NCBI RefSeq assembly: GCF_014490665.1
Contig: NZ_CP061038.1
Span: 4,176,501-4,240,500 of the forward strand
Origin: Sphingomonas alpina
Lineage (GTDB): Bacteria > Pseudomonadota > Alphaproteobacteria > Sphingomonadales > Sphingomonadaceae
Length of the DNA stretch: 64,000 bases
Direction: 5' to 3'
Part shown: piece by piece, positions 55,801 to 63,247 of the stretch
How the letters are laid out: each line of letters opens with the position of its first letter
Position numbering within the stretch: the first letter of the stretch is position 1
Made by a program: the position numbers and the translations under genes
Notes under the pieces: generated by a model
Told to the model about the DNA's origin: nothing
Seen by the model: the letters and a program-made list of their open reading frames with translations, nothing else
The model's database searches: none

Positions 55801-56184
55801 CTGCCAGACGTAACGTTTTCCCGAATCGAGCGCCGGACCGGTATAGGCAATCTGGACATTGACGGCTGACACGACCTTTCCACTGTCCCACACTACTCGG
55901 TCGTTCGCCAACGCCGTCGCATCCACGCCGACACGGATGCGATAGGCGGTCTGACGTATGGCCTGCGTGTGCCAGGAAAGGCGCGGCGTGGTCTCGTCGA
56001 GACCAAGTGGTGCCGCGCTATATTCTACGCGCAGCCCGTCCGGGACATCCGTTGTGGCAGCCGCCTGACCCGTCACACCGGTCAGCGCGAAGCACAGCAC
56101 AAGCAGCACCGACAGCCGGTAACGACGGCCTCCAGTGATATGCGGTTTGCCGCTCGCTACACGATAGGCCGGCTGGCGCCGCAC
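52873..56184 (-). CDS. Secreted alpha-L-rhamnosidase, GH78
   Basis: A 1103-aa enzyme with an N-terminal signal or anchor (basic start, hydrophobic YRLSVLLVLCFALTGVTG). The start is GTG (56182-56184) after AGGAGAGGCGA. The N-terminal fibronectin-like and beta-sandwich modules (PDGLRVEYSAAPLGLDETTPRLSW; YVWQVQTWDENG) precede the alpha/alpha-barrel with DTPTLEKNGWTGDAQ, the usual acidic active-site segment, and the C-terminal beta-sandwich. It releases L-rhamnose from plant rhamnosides. It heads the minus-strand operon ending with GH3; the released sugar fits the rha genes 16 kb away. Confidence 0.92.
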   Translation of the reverse strand: MRRQPAYRVASGKPHITGGRRYRLSVLLVLCFALTGVTGQAAATTDVPDGLRVEYSAAPLGLDETTPRLSWHTQAIRQTAYRIRVGVDATALANDRVVWDSGKVVSAVNVQIAYTGPALDSGKRYVWQVQTWDENGRASGWSAPGWWEMGLLKPADWTAQWISGPKRADHDWRDFTFTTDLTLTGKSVDLLFRAQPIGKTYGEAYVWTLARTDKGAALIAQVRHYPGGNSSAVKVTELKRVALPALGDGRHVVSITAAGGRLTTAIDGVTVDTLTDASVAHGTIGFTAKEPKAAIIHRVRVTGAAPFDTRFVANDNAFTGGDVTKDGLVVPGGVPKVDIVLPIEAPAPLVRRAFTVPAKPIARARLYVAGAGWPRLSLNGEVIGASAMASGYTAYDKRVLYQTYDVTAALRPGANAIGAELGRGWYGLTEPNEWYWQQAPWHGDPAVRAQLQIDFADGSSQRIATDASWRTAFGPTLADSIYRGERYDARLHPNGWDKPGFADRRWASARIVDGPTGALVAANVEPIAPVADLKPVTIKQVRPGTWVLDYGRIIAGWPALRVSGARGQTVSMLSSERIGEDGLVVPAAGLIDAQLQTDRYTLAGGGVEQWEPRFGYRGFRYVQLDGFPGTPGPDALTARIAHSAVAATGEFRSSNALLMQIDAAAIATIRNNMHGFQTDTPTLEKNGWTGDAQASAGAAARSMDVARMWTKWLGDFRDAQSAKGEIPEIVPSTPHYGYENSPGWNMIWGPTTPWDVATMVLPWELYTTYGDTRILERMHEAQARLVDYTGGWFKAPDYRREGFELSEWSSPGGADFVNQRGGGIDAVASAYYFLETDLLAKSSAVIGKQADAERYGALARNIRDAYNRRYWDGTARHYRTTDAKGVAGAPTQIQNVLPLAMGMVPDGAEQAVADTIAADVEKNGLRTGVYATRYLLEILSDYGHADLAYKVATRTDEPSWGWWIKNGHGTMFESWSLESRSRDHHYFGSIADWMRQRLAGLRPGQPGYASVLVRPEIPAGLASASATMDTIRGRAAAGWAVEHGVLTLAAEIPANSSGEIWVPLRFGPVRSAAKDATLLRTTTGFAVYSVAAGRHVFEAGASQ

Positions 56185-56264
56185 TCGCCTCTCCTCAGAA
56201 CTCGAACATCGTCAAAGTGACGGCCGCCATCGTCCCGGAGGGGGTGATGACGGCCGCCATGGTA

Positions 56265-56531
56265 TCAGCAATCGAAATTCTGCGTCTCGGTGTAGGTGAT
56301 CTGGCCGGAGAGGAACGGCGACAACTGATAATCGCCATCGCAGAAGAATGTTTCGACGGAAATCAACTGATACCCATAGGCCGTGATGCCATAATGGATG
56401 AGCCCCGTTCGGACCGGCCCATGCGCCAGCGCGGTCCCCGGGGCCATGCCTGCCCCAACCAGTACCAGCGCGGAAAGCAGGCTTGCTACCTTCATACGTG
56501 TCATTGCACTCTTCAGTTTTCCGACCTTCAT
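56265..56531 (-). CDS. Small secreted protein with two cysteines
   Basis: An 88-aa protein. The start at ATG 56529-56531 has GGAGG 4 bp upstream, a strong reason to choose it. Signal peptide about 1-37 (MTRMKVASLLSALVLVGAG, cleaved near TALAHG). The mature part is about 50 residues, rich in Tyr/Thr, with cysteines in FFCDG and the terminal NFDC, probably a disulfide. I do not recognise the family. It lies 46 bp downstream of the TonB receptor and before the GH78 operon. Confidence 0.6.
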   Translation of the reverse strand: MKVGKLKSAMTRMKVASLLSALVLVGAGMAPGTALAHGPVRTGLIHYGITAYGYQLISVETFFCDGDYQLSPFLSGQITYTETQNFDC

Positions 56532-56576
56532 ACGGCCTCCTGTCAAATCACATTAGGTTTCCTGGAGCTTCTTTCG

Positions 56577-59306
56577 TCAGAACTTCTTGCGCAGACCGAC
56601 CGAGACCAGCCGGCCGAGCGTGCCGCCATTGGTGTAGCCGCTCTGCGTGTCGAAATAGGGCGGATCACGATCAAACACATTGTCGATATTGAGCGTCAGC
56701 AACGTCCCCTTGAGCACACCCTCATCCGGTAGTGCGTAGCTGAAGAACAGATCGACCGGTGCGAACGCGCCGACCCGCTTTTGCGACCCCAGGCCAATGA
56801 CCGGGAAACCCTGCCGGTAGTTCAGCTTGGCCTGAGCGGTGAAGTTACCGACCTGGCCGCCGGCAGTCGCCACCATCGCAAGCCGCCCGGTTCCGTTCTT
56901 CAGTTCATCGACGAAAGGATCGCCCTTCACCGCCTGATTCTTGCGATTGAGCGTATAAGTGCCGCTGACGCCGAGATTGATCGAGCCAAATCCGGTCGGA
57001 CGCAGATAGTTGATGTTGAAATCGATCCCGTCGACCTTGATCGCACCGATATTGCTGCGACGGGCATCGATCAGCACATAGGGGGTGATCGTCGGACCAT
57101 AGAGCGACTGAATGCTCGTCGCCCCGTTCAGCAGCAAATTACCGACCGCGGCCAGCGACTGGGCGAGTGTCGGGTTGATGATGTAATAGCTGGCATAGCC
57201 GGGGTTGGAGAACAGCACCGGCGACGTGAGCGGCGGGACCTGAATCGCGTCCTTGAAATGCACATTGTAGTATGTCGCGCTGACGGTCAGCCCTGGCGCA
57301 ATGGTTGGCTTCCAGTCGAAGCCGAGCGACCAGGTATTGGCCCTTTCCGGCTTCAGATCGGGATTGCCGCCGGCCAGAATGATCGTCGGACGGTTGAAAT
57401 CGGTGGGCAGACTGTTTCCGGCCCGAAAAGGGCTGATCTGAAGAATCTGCGCCCGCGAATCCGAAGTACTGGTCGTATCGGCCAGGCTGGGAGCATGGAA
57501 CGACGTACCGTAATTGCCGCGGATCGTCAGCTGATCGGCCGGCTTGTAGGTGAAGCCGACCTTCGGATTAGTCGTACCGCCATTGTCGCTATAATCATCA
57601 TAGCGGACCGACCCCGATAGTGAGAGCGCGCGCATGCCCGGGCCGCCATTGCCGTCTCCGAAGATCGGGATAAGCAGCTCGCCAAAGGCCGATTTCACGT
57701 TACGCGACGCGAAGGAGGCGATCGAATTGGTGAACACCCCACGCGGATTGAAGCTGATCTGCGACGCCAGATTTTCGTAATGATATTCGGCGCCCACCGC
57801 GAGGCGGACATTGCCGCCCGGCAGCTCGACCAGCGAGCCGTCGATCACGACGCGCGCCTCGGCAAGTTCCTGAATTGCGCGCCCGTAATTCTGGAAATTG
57901 CCGATTTTTGCCAGCACGGCCGGATTGGTTGCCGCTAGATTGTAAGGATTGAGCGCGGTCGCCGGGTTGAAGCTGGCGAGTGCCGCGTCCACTGCGCCGG
58001 TATTGATCGTATTTTCGAGCACAAGATTATAGCTGCGTCCGACGTTGGCCTCTGTGCGGACCTGCCAGTCCTTGCCGATATCGATCTTGAATCCCGGCGT
58101 GACGCCATAGGATTCGAACCGGGAGTTGCTCGTCATCGTCGGCCCGAACACGTTATCGAACGAGAGTGAAACAAGCTGCACCGGCGACGGACCAAGCGGC
58201 CGGAAGAAGGGGTTGATCGCCGTGATATTGGTGGTGCCCGAAACACCGGGCGTCTGACTCAGCGTCGTGGTGTCGCGGCGCGACCAATAAGCGGTTGCCG
58301 AAAATTCGATTGCATCAGACAATTGTTGCGTCAGCGATGCGAAGACCGTGTTGCGCTCCTCGCGCGGATAGAGATCGGAATAAGCGCTTGAATCGCACTT
58401 CTTCACCGATCCCGGCGTGAAGGTCGGCCCCGCAAAGGTAAGGCCGGTGAACAGATCGGTGAAGTTACCGCCTGGACAGACCGTTGAACTGAAATCGGTC
58501 CCGCCGCGGCCAGTATGATTTGCGGCCGTATAGTCGCGATCGCGATTCTGGATATTGTCGTGCCAGGCATAGGCATAAGTGAGCAGCAGCGAACCACTGC
58601 CCCAATCCTTGCCGGCAGTCAGGCTGGCATCAACGGTCTGATAATCGTCGGCAAAGCCGTAGCGGACGTTCGCCGCAACGCCGTTGAACCGGCTGCGGGT
58701 GATGAAGTTGACGACGCCGCCGATCGCGTCCGATCCATAAATCGCCGAGCCGCCATCGGGCACGATTTCGACCCGGTCGATCACCTCCGGTGGCAGGATC
58801 GAAGGATCGACCGTGGTCTGCAGAACGCCGGCACCGACCATGCGATGGCCATTGAGCAACACCAGCGTGGAGCTTCCGCCCGCCGCTGCGAGATTGCGGA
58901 TGTTCGGCCGCACGACCGGCAAAGCGAATGACGCTGTGCCGACCGGCACCGTACCGAAATTGCCGACCTGAGGAATGTCCGCGAGCAGATCATTGGCGGA
59001 CGCCACACCGGTCCTCAGAATGTCATCGCGGTTGAGGCCGACAACATTGGTGCCGACCGGCGCAACCCCGCGCAACAGGGTTCCGGTGACGACAATGTCG
59101 CTATTGTCCTGAACCTGATCGAGCACCACTTCCTGATTACCCGAAGCCGAATCGGCCTGTGCGTTGTCGACCGGCTGCGCAGGCGCGGTCTGCGCAAAGG
59201 CCGGGCCAGCCATTGCGGCGATCGCGACGGCCACGGCGGAAACACCGGCACGGAACGCGTAAGTCGCTGGTGACAGGACCGAATTAGTCTCAGGCCGCTT
59301 GATCAT
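56577..59306 (-). CDS. TonB-dependent receptor for plant glycosides (predicted)
   Basis: A 909-aa receptor. Start at ATG 59304-59306 with GGGGAGGA upstream; a longer frame exists without such a site. Signal peptide about 1-35 (ending AFAQTA). Plug: SDIVVTGTLLRG, LLADIPQVGNFG, LVLLNGHRMVG, IERVEIVPDGGSAIYGSDAIGGVVN-type motif (here VIDRVEIVPDGGSAIYGSD). The barrel ends SVGLRKKF with a terminal Phe. This is the DIVVTG group with LNGHRM/AIYGSDA, common in sphingomonads for aromatic glycosides and related compounds. Encoded ahead of GH78 and esterases, it likely imports their substrates. Confidence 0.9.
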   Translation of the reverse strand: MIKRPETNSVLSPATYAFRAGVSAVAVAIAAMAGPAFAQTAPAQPVDNAQADSASGNQEVVLDQVQDNSDIVVTGTLLRGVAPVGTNVVGLNRDDILRTGVASANDLLADIPQVGNFGTVPVGTASFALPVVRPNIRNLAAAGGSSTLVLLNGHRMVGAGVLQTTVDPSILPPEVIDRVEIVPDGGSAIYGSDAIGGVVNFITRSRFNGVAANVRYGFADDYQTVDASLTAGKDWGSGSLLLTYAYAWHDNIQNRDRDYTAANHTGRGGTDFSSTVCPGGNFTDLFTGLTFAGPTFTPGSVKKCDSSAYSDLYPREERNTVFASLTQQLSDAIEFSATAYWSRRDTTTLSQTPGVSGTTNITAINPFFRPLGPSPVQLVSLSFDNVFGPTMTSNSRFESYGVTPGFKIDIGKDWQVRTEANVGRSYNLVLENTINTGAVDAALASFNPATALNPYNLAATNPAVLAKIGNFQNYGRAIQELAEARVVIDGSLVELPGGNVRLAVGAEYHYENLASQISFNPRGVFTNSIASFASRNVKSAFGELLIPIFGDGNGGPGMRALSLSGSVRYDDYSDNGGTTNPKVGFTYKPADQLTIRGNYGTSFHAPSLADTTSTSDSRAQILQISPFRAGNSLPTDFNRPTIILAGGNPDLKPERANTWSLGFDWKPTIAPGLTVSATYYNVHFKDAIQVPPLTSPVLFSNPGYASYYIINPTLAQSLAAVGNLLLNGATSIQSLYGPTITPYVLIDARRSNIGAIKVDGIDFNINYLRPTGFGSINLGVSGTYTLNRKNQAVKGDPFVDELKNGTGRLAMVATAGGQVGNFTAQAKLNYRQGFPVIGLGSQKRVGAFAPVDLFFSYALPDEGVLKGTLLTLNIDNVFDRDPPYFDTQSGYTNGGTLGRLVSVGLRKKF

Positions 59307-59576
59307 CTTATCCTCCCCAATCGCCGGGCCATCGTACCCGATCGTTACCGTCGACTGCCGCGCCGGTTTCTCCGGCGTCCGCCGACGCATTTCATGCTGA
59401 CAATCACTCTCTTGTCAGCTCCAAGCATTATTGCTCTTTCACGATCACGTCAACGATCATTTTCGATCATTACGGGAGGGCAAGGATAGCTGAACCCAGA
59501 TTTGCAGCACCCAAAACCGGGCGCGAAAGCACGAGCGAACCGTCGGAAATTGTCCTGATCGAGATCGGCTGACCAC
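59307..59576. promoter_or_regulatory. Promoter region of the receptor/GH78 locus with CGATCA repeats
   Basis: The 270-bp spacer between the receptor gene and rtcR contains three copies of CGATCA at 59442, 59454 and 59464, spaced 12 and 10 bp, so on one face of the helix. They lie about 140-160 bp upstream of the receptor start. A phased operator or activator site is plausible. No regulator gene is next to it. Otherwise I see nothing in the spacer. Confidence 0.35.
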
Positions 59577-61169
59577 TCAGCCTGCGAGCTGCGACCATTC
59601 CAGTCCGAAGCGCGCCAGATATTTGCGCAAGCGATCGGCGTCGTTCGACGAGGCACGCCGCATCCGCGACATGGCAAACAGGCTACGCCCGGCGTCCGAC
59701 AGCGATCGACTGCGCCGGCAGACCGCGACGACATGTGCAAGCTGCACGCGGTCAAACGGGTCGAGCGCCTCCATCACCGCCGGATCGAGCAGATCGTCCA
59801 ACTCATCGCCCTGGGCTGCACCGTCGGCACGCCACAGTCGCGCCAGGCGTCCGATTTCGGCATCGACGCAGGCGCTGTCGATCCGACCCTTGGGTGAGAA
59901 GGTCGCCATACGCGTGACGCTGGCGGCGAGATCGCGAAAATTGCCCTGCCAAAAAGCGGCCGGGCCGACCGCGAAGGCGAGATAACGCTCGCGTGCCTCC
60001 CTGTTGAAGGTGACACGATTCCCCTCGCGCTCGGCAAAGCGATCGAGTTCATAATCGAGATTGGGCGCGATGTCCTCGCGCCGCTCTGCCAGCCCGGGCA
60101 GCGCGAAGGTCCACAGATTGAGCCGTGCGAACAAATCGTCGCGGAACCGCCCTTCCGTGACGGCGCGACCGAGATCGCGATTGGTTCCGGCGATCAGCTG
60201 GAAATCCGACGCCGATTCCTTGTCGGCACCCACCGGCAGGAAGCGCTTGTCCTCGATCGCGCGCAGGATCATCGCTTGCTCGTCGAGCCCGAGCTCGCCG
60301 ATCTCGTCGAGGAACAGCATGCCGGTATCGGCGGTGCGCAACAGGCCGAGCCGGTCGGCGGCGGCCCCGGTGAACGCGCCTTTCTTGTGCCCGAACAGCG
60401 CGGACATCGCCCCGTCGCCCTTGAGCGTCGCGCAATTGACCTCGACGAACGGCCCCTTCACCTGATGCCGTGACCGCTTCAGCTCATAGATGCGGCGCGC
60501 GAGCTGACTCTTGCCCGCGCCGGTCGGCCCCATCAACAGCACCGGCGCGGTCGAGCGCACCGCGACCTGCTCGATCTCGTCGACCAGGCGGTTGAATGCG
60601 GCGTTTCTGGTGTCGATGCCCGATTTCAGGAACGATGTGCTCTCGGCACTGACCGCGGCGAAGCGCGTGGCGATGCTGTCATAGCGCGACAGATCGAGGT
60701 CGATCACGTTCCAGCTGCCCGGCGCGCCGCTCGGTGCACCGCGATGCGGTTGGGTCTGCAGCAGCCGTCCGGGCAGATAGCGCGCTTCGCTCAGCAGGAA
60801 GAGGCAGATCTGCGCGACATGCGTGCCGGTGGTGATGTGAACGAGATAGTCTTCGGCATCAGGGTCGAACGGGTAACCGCGGGTGAAGTCGAGCAGCTTG
60901 CCGTAGACCTCTTCGAAATCCCATGCGTCGCGGAAGTCGATGACTTGGCGATCGACACTCGTCTCGGGCGAGACGCTGCCGATGTCCGAAGCGATATATT
61001 CCGCGAGCCGCGTATGCGGCGTGCCGTGCAGCATGACGAAACGATCGACACGCAAATCCTCATGCATCGTCAGCCCGACCGACGGGCGCCACTTGTTCCA
61101 GCGTTCCGGGCCGAATTTGCCGGCGTCCAGGGTCGACCCGAGAAATCCGATGACGACGAGTGGTTTCAT
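59577..61169 (-). CDS. rtcR: Sigma-54 activator of RNA repair, RtcR
   Basis: A 530-aa regulator. The N-terminal part (about 1-180; VVIGFLGSTLDAG, HGTPHTRLAEYIASDI, ITTGTHVAQICLFLLSE) is the CARF-like RtcR sensor domain. The AAA+ sigma-54 interaction domain follows with Walker A GPTGAGKS, the sigma-54 loop GAFTGA, and FLDEIGELG. The C-terminus carries the DNA-binding helices. RtcR activates rtcBA on RNA damage, the CARF domain probably sensing RNA ends or cyclic-phosphate RNA. It is divergent from the tRNA-rtcB-rtcA unit, which has a matching sigma-54 promoter. Confidence 0.95.
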   Translation of the reverse strand: MKPLVVIGFLGSTLDAGKFGPERWNKWRPSVGLTMHEDLRVDRFVMLHGTPHTRLAEYIASDIGSVSPETSVDRQVIDFRDAWDFEEVYGKLLDFTRGYPFDPDAEDYLVHITTGTHVAQICLFLLSEARYLPGRLLQTQPHRGAPSGAPGSWNVIDLDLSRYDSIATRFAAVSAESTSFLKSGIDTRNAAFNRLVDEIEQVAVRSTAPVLLMGPTGAGKSQLARRIYELKRSRHQVKGPFVEVNCATLKGDGAMSALFGHKKGAFTGAAADRLGLLRTADTGMLFLDEIGELGLDEQAMILRAIEDKRFLPVGADKESASDFQLIAGTNRDLGRAVTEGRFRDDLFARLNLWTFALPGLAERREDIAPNLDYELDRFAEREGNRVTFNREARERYLAFAVGPAAFWQGNFRDLAASVTRMATFSPKGRIDSACVDAEIGRLARLWRADGAAQGDELDDLLDPAVMEALDPFDRVQLAHVVAVCRRSRSLSDAGRSLFAMSRMRRASSNDADRLRKYLARFGLEWSQLAG

Positions 61170-61172
61170 ATC

Positions 61173-61188
61173 TTATCCCATAGGATAA
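61173..61188. promoter_or_regulatory. Palindrome directly upstream of rtcR
   Basis: TTATCC-CATA-GGATAA is a perfect inverted repeat with 6-bp arms, 4 bp before the rtcR start codon and covering its ribosome site (GGGATAAGAT then ATG). A repressor site or translational switch for rtcR is possible. Confidence 0.4.
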
Positions 61189-61317
61189 AATTTGCGCACA
61201 GCCTATCGAAAACTAAACCTTCATCATAGTGCGGCGCTGCATTGGCCCATGCTATAGCGGCCATATTACTGTTCAATATCAGAACGATAGAGATTTTTCA
61301 CTGCCGCTGCGCGCAGA

Positions 61318-61334
61318 CTGGCACGCCTGCTGCA
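61318..61334 (+). promoter_or_regulatory. Sigma-54 (RpoN) promoter for the rtc operon
   Basis: CTGGCACGCCTGCTGCA matches the -24/-12 consensus with GG and GC exactly 10 bp apart and only two deviations (C for the purine after CACG, and CTGC for TTGC). Transcription would start about 61345, upstream of the tRNA gene and rtcB. The divergent rtcR gene encodes the required activator. Its binding site should lie about 100 bp upstream, in 61190-61300, but I cannot define it. Confidence 0.85.
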
Positions 61335-61386
61335 ATAGTCATTACGTCCCGTTGGTTCGTCGAACATCCAGCAGGACGGCGCGGCG

Positions 61387-61414
61387 GGGGCGGTCGGAAT
61401 AGGCCGGCCGCCCC
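61387..61414 (+). other. Stable hairpin in the rtc leader
   Basis: GGGGCGG-T-CGG (61387-61397) pairs with CCG-G-CCGCCCC (61104 equivalent at 61404-61414) over 11 bp with one T-G wobble and a six-nt AATAGG loop. It lies between the predicted start site and the tRNA gene. No T-tract follows, so it is not a classical terminator; it may shape processing of the tRNA 5' end or act in RNA stability. Confidence 0.5.
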
Positions 61415-61435
61415 GGATCGCCGCCAATGAGATAG

Positions 61436-61512
61436 CAGGGCGTAGCTCAGTTGCGCAGAGTACCGGTTTTGGAAACCGGGGGTCGTTGGTTCAAATCCAG
61501 CCGCCCTGACCA
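61436..61512 (+). tRNA. tRNA-Pro (anticodon TGG) inside the rtc operon
   Basis: A 77-nt cloverleaf with encoded CCA. The acceptor stem CAGGGCG pairs with CGCCCTG, including the C1-G72 pair typical of bacterial tRNA-Pro. D-arm GCTC/GAGT; anticodon stem CCGGT/ACCGG with loop TTTGGAA and anticodon TGG at 61470-61472; T-arm GTTGG/CCAGC with loop TTCAAAT. The D-loop reads AGTTGCGCA, lacking the usual G18-G19 pair (C at 19), which is odd for a translating tRNA. It lies between the sigma-54 promoter and rtcB, 45 bp before the rtcB start, so it should be induced with RNA repair. Confidence 0.88.
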
Positions 61513-61557
61513 GCAATCGTGATGCCGCCCGGCGGCAGGACACAGTAGGAGGTCGCG

Positions 61558-62784
61558 ATGACCGAAGTGAATTTCGATTACCAGCATGTCGAGGGCGGGG
61601 TTCCGATCAAGATGTGGACGCGCGGCGTGCCGGTCGACGACAAGGCGCGCGCGCAGCTCGCCCGCGCGGCGCAGATGCCGTTCATCTTCAAGCATGTCGC
61701 GGCGATGCCCGACGTGCATGTCGGGATCGGCGCGACCGTCGGCTCGGTCATTCCGACCAAGGGCGCGATCATCCCGGCTGCGGTCGGGGTCGATATCGGC
61801 TGCGGCATGATGGCGGCGCGCACCTCGCTCGTCGCCAGCGACCTGCCCGACAACCTCGAAGGCGTGCGCGCCGCGATCGAACGCGCCGTCCCGCATGGCC
61901 GGTCGGTCGGACGCGGCAACCGCGACACGGGATCATGGGGCGATCCGCCGCCGGCGATCGTCGAGGCCTGGGCGACTCTGCTCGCCCGGTTCGAGGCGAT
62001 CACGGCGAAATATCCGCGTCTGAAGAACACCAATAATTTGGTGCACCTCGGCACGCTCGGCACGGGCAACCACTTCATCGAAATGTGCCTCGATACCGAG
62101 CAGCGGGTGTGGGTCATGCTCCATTCGGGGTCGCGCGGCGTGGGCAATGCGATCGGCAGCTACTTCATCGAACTGGCCAAGCAGGACATGCGCAAATGGC
62201 ACATCAACCTGCCCGACCAGGACCTCGCTTACTTCCCGGAAGGGACCGACCATTTCGACGATTATGTCGAGGCGGTCGGCTGGGCGCAGGATTATGCGGC
62301 GCTCAATCGCCGCATGATGATGACGAACGTGATCCGCGCCATTCGTGGTGAGATCACCAAGCCGTTCGACGCCGAGCTGGAAGCGGTCAACTGCCACCAC
62401 AATTATGTGTCGCGGGAGAATCATTTCGGCGAGAATGTGCTGGTCACCCGCAAGGGGGCGGTGCGCGCGGCGAAGGGCGTGCTGGGGATCATCCCGGGGT
62501 CGATGGGCGCGAAATCGTTCATCGTTCGGGGTCTCGGCAATGCGGAGTCATTCGACAGCTGCAGCCATGGCGCGGGGCGCGTGATGTCGCGCACCGAGGC
62601 TAAGAAGCAGGTGTCGCTGGCCGAACATATCGCCGCGACCGAGGGCGTGGCGTGTCGCAAGGATGTCGGCGTGATCGACGAAAGTCCCCGCGCCTACAAG
62701 CCGATCGAAGCCGTGATGGCGGCCCAGGCCGACCTAGTGGAGATCGTCCACACGCTGAAGCAGGTGGTGTGCGTGAAGGGGTGA
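61558..62784 (+). CDS. rtcB: RNA-splicing/repair ligase RtcB
   Basis: A 408-aa GTP- and Mn-dependent ligase that joins 2',3'-cyclic phosphate or 3'-phosphate ends to 5'-OH ends. Landmarks: AAMPDVHVGIGATVGSVIP, GVDIGCGMMAA with a metal Cys, GTGNHFIE, HSGSRGVGN, NCHHNY and the guanylated His in SCSHGAGR. AGGAGGTCGCG precedes the ATG. Its length fits the bacterial family of about 400 residues. Transcribed downstream of the sigma-54 promoter and tRNA-Pro. Confidence 0.96.
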   Translation: MTEVNFDYQHVEGGVPIKMWTRGVPVDDKARAQLARAAQMPFIFKHVAAMPDVHVGIGATVGSVIPTKGAIIPAAVGVDIGCGMMAARTSLVASDLPDNLEGVRAAIERAVPHGRSVGRGNRDTGSWGDPPPAIVEAWATLLARFEAITAKYPRLKNTNNLVHLGTLGTGNHFIEMCLDTEQRVWVMLHSGSRGVGNAIGSYFIELAKQDMRKWHINLPDQDLAYFPEGTDHFDDYVEAVGWAQDYAALNRRMMMTNVIRAIRGEITKPFDAELEAVNCHHNYVSRENHFGENVLVTRKGAVRAAKGVLGIIPGSMGAKSFIVRGLGNAESFDSCSHGAGRVMSRTEAKKQVSLAEHIAATEGVACRKDVGVIDESPRAYKPIEAVMAAQADLVEIVHTLKQVVCVKG

Positions 62785-62814
62785 CGCCTTTCACGCCGCC
62801 ATTGGAGGCCGCTC

Positions 62815-63234
62815 GTGAAGAAGATCCTGATGTGCAAAGGATGTGGTGCGCGGCTGACTACCGCGCTCGATATTCGGTCGGGCAAGGATCCGATGGTGCA
62901 AGCCCCCTTGCATAAAGATCGCGCTCCACTGACCGACTCCGGCATTGCATTCAAATCCTATGCGCCGATTACACGCTCCTATGGTGACGAGCGGGAGCCG
63001 CTGGATTTCATACCGCAATACTGGATCAATCCGGACGACCTGACCGATGCCGTCGGCAACACGCGCAATTCCCGTCGCTTGTCCGGCTGTTGCGGCCTCG
63101 CAGGCAGCAATGGGCCCAATCAGGTTTGCCGATGCGGCGCGGAAATCGGCACGCTACGAACGGACTGCTGGTCACCACGAATATTCATTCCGGAGCCGGG
63201 CCAAACATGGTGGGACGGCTGGTCGGAACAGTAA
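62815..63234 (+). CDS. Cys-rich zinc-ribbon-like protein in the rtc operon
   Basis: A 139-aa protein of unknown role. The start is GTG at 62815 after GGAGGCCGC. An N-terminal CxxC (MCKGCG) and later SGCCGL, VCRCGAE and TDCW suggest one or two zinc sites. A conserved-looking block YWINPDDL and GSNGPNQVCRCG recalls small proteins found scattered in bacterial genomes, but I know no function. It lies 30 bp after rtcB and 13 bp before rtcA, so it is part of the RNA repair operon and may bind RNA or a repair partner. Confidence 0.7.
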   Translation: MKKILMCKGCGARLTTALDIRSGKDPMVQAPLHKDRAPLTDSGIAFKSYAPITRSYGDEREPLDFIPQYWINPDDLTDAVGNTRNSRRLSGCCGLAGSNGPNQVCRCGAEIGTLRTDCWSPRIFIPEPGQTWWDGWSEQ

Positions 63235-63247
63235 ATGAGCAATTGAT

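Noticed and set aside
61298..61543. Minus-strand open frame across the tRNA-Pro gene (RAAGFEPTTPGFQNRYS-type protein)
   Set aside because: This is the well-known spurious translation of a tRNA gene; the cloverleaf with CCA explains the sequence.
61447..61896. Minus-strand open frame with RLDLNQRPPVSKTGT end
   Set aside because: Another standard artefact of tRNA sequence, and it overlaps most of the clear rtcB start region.
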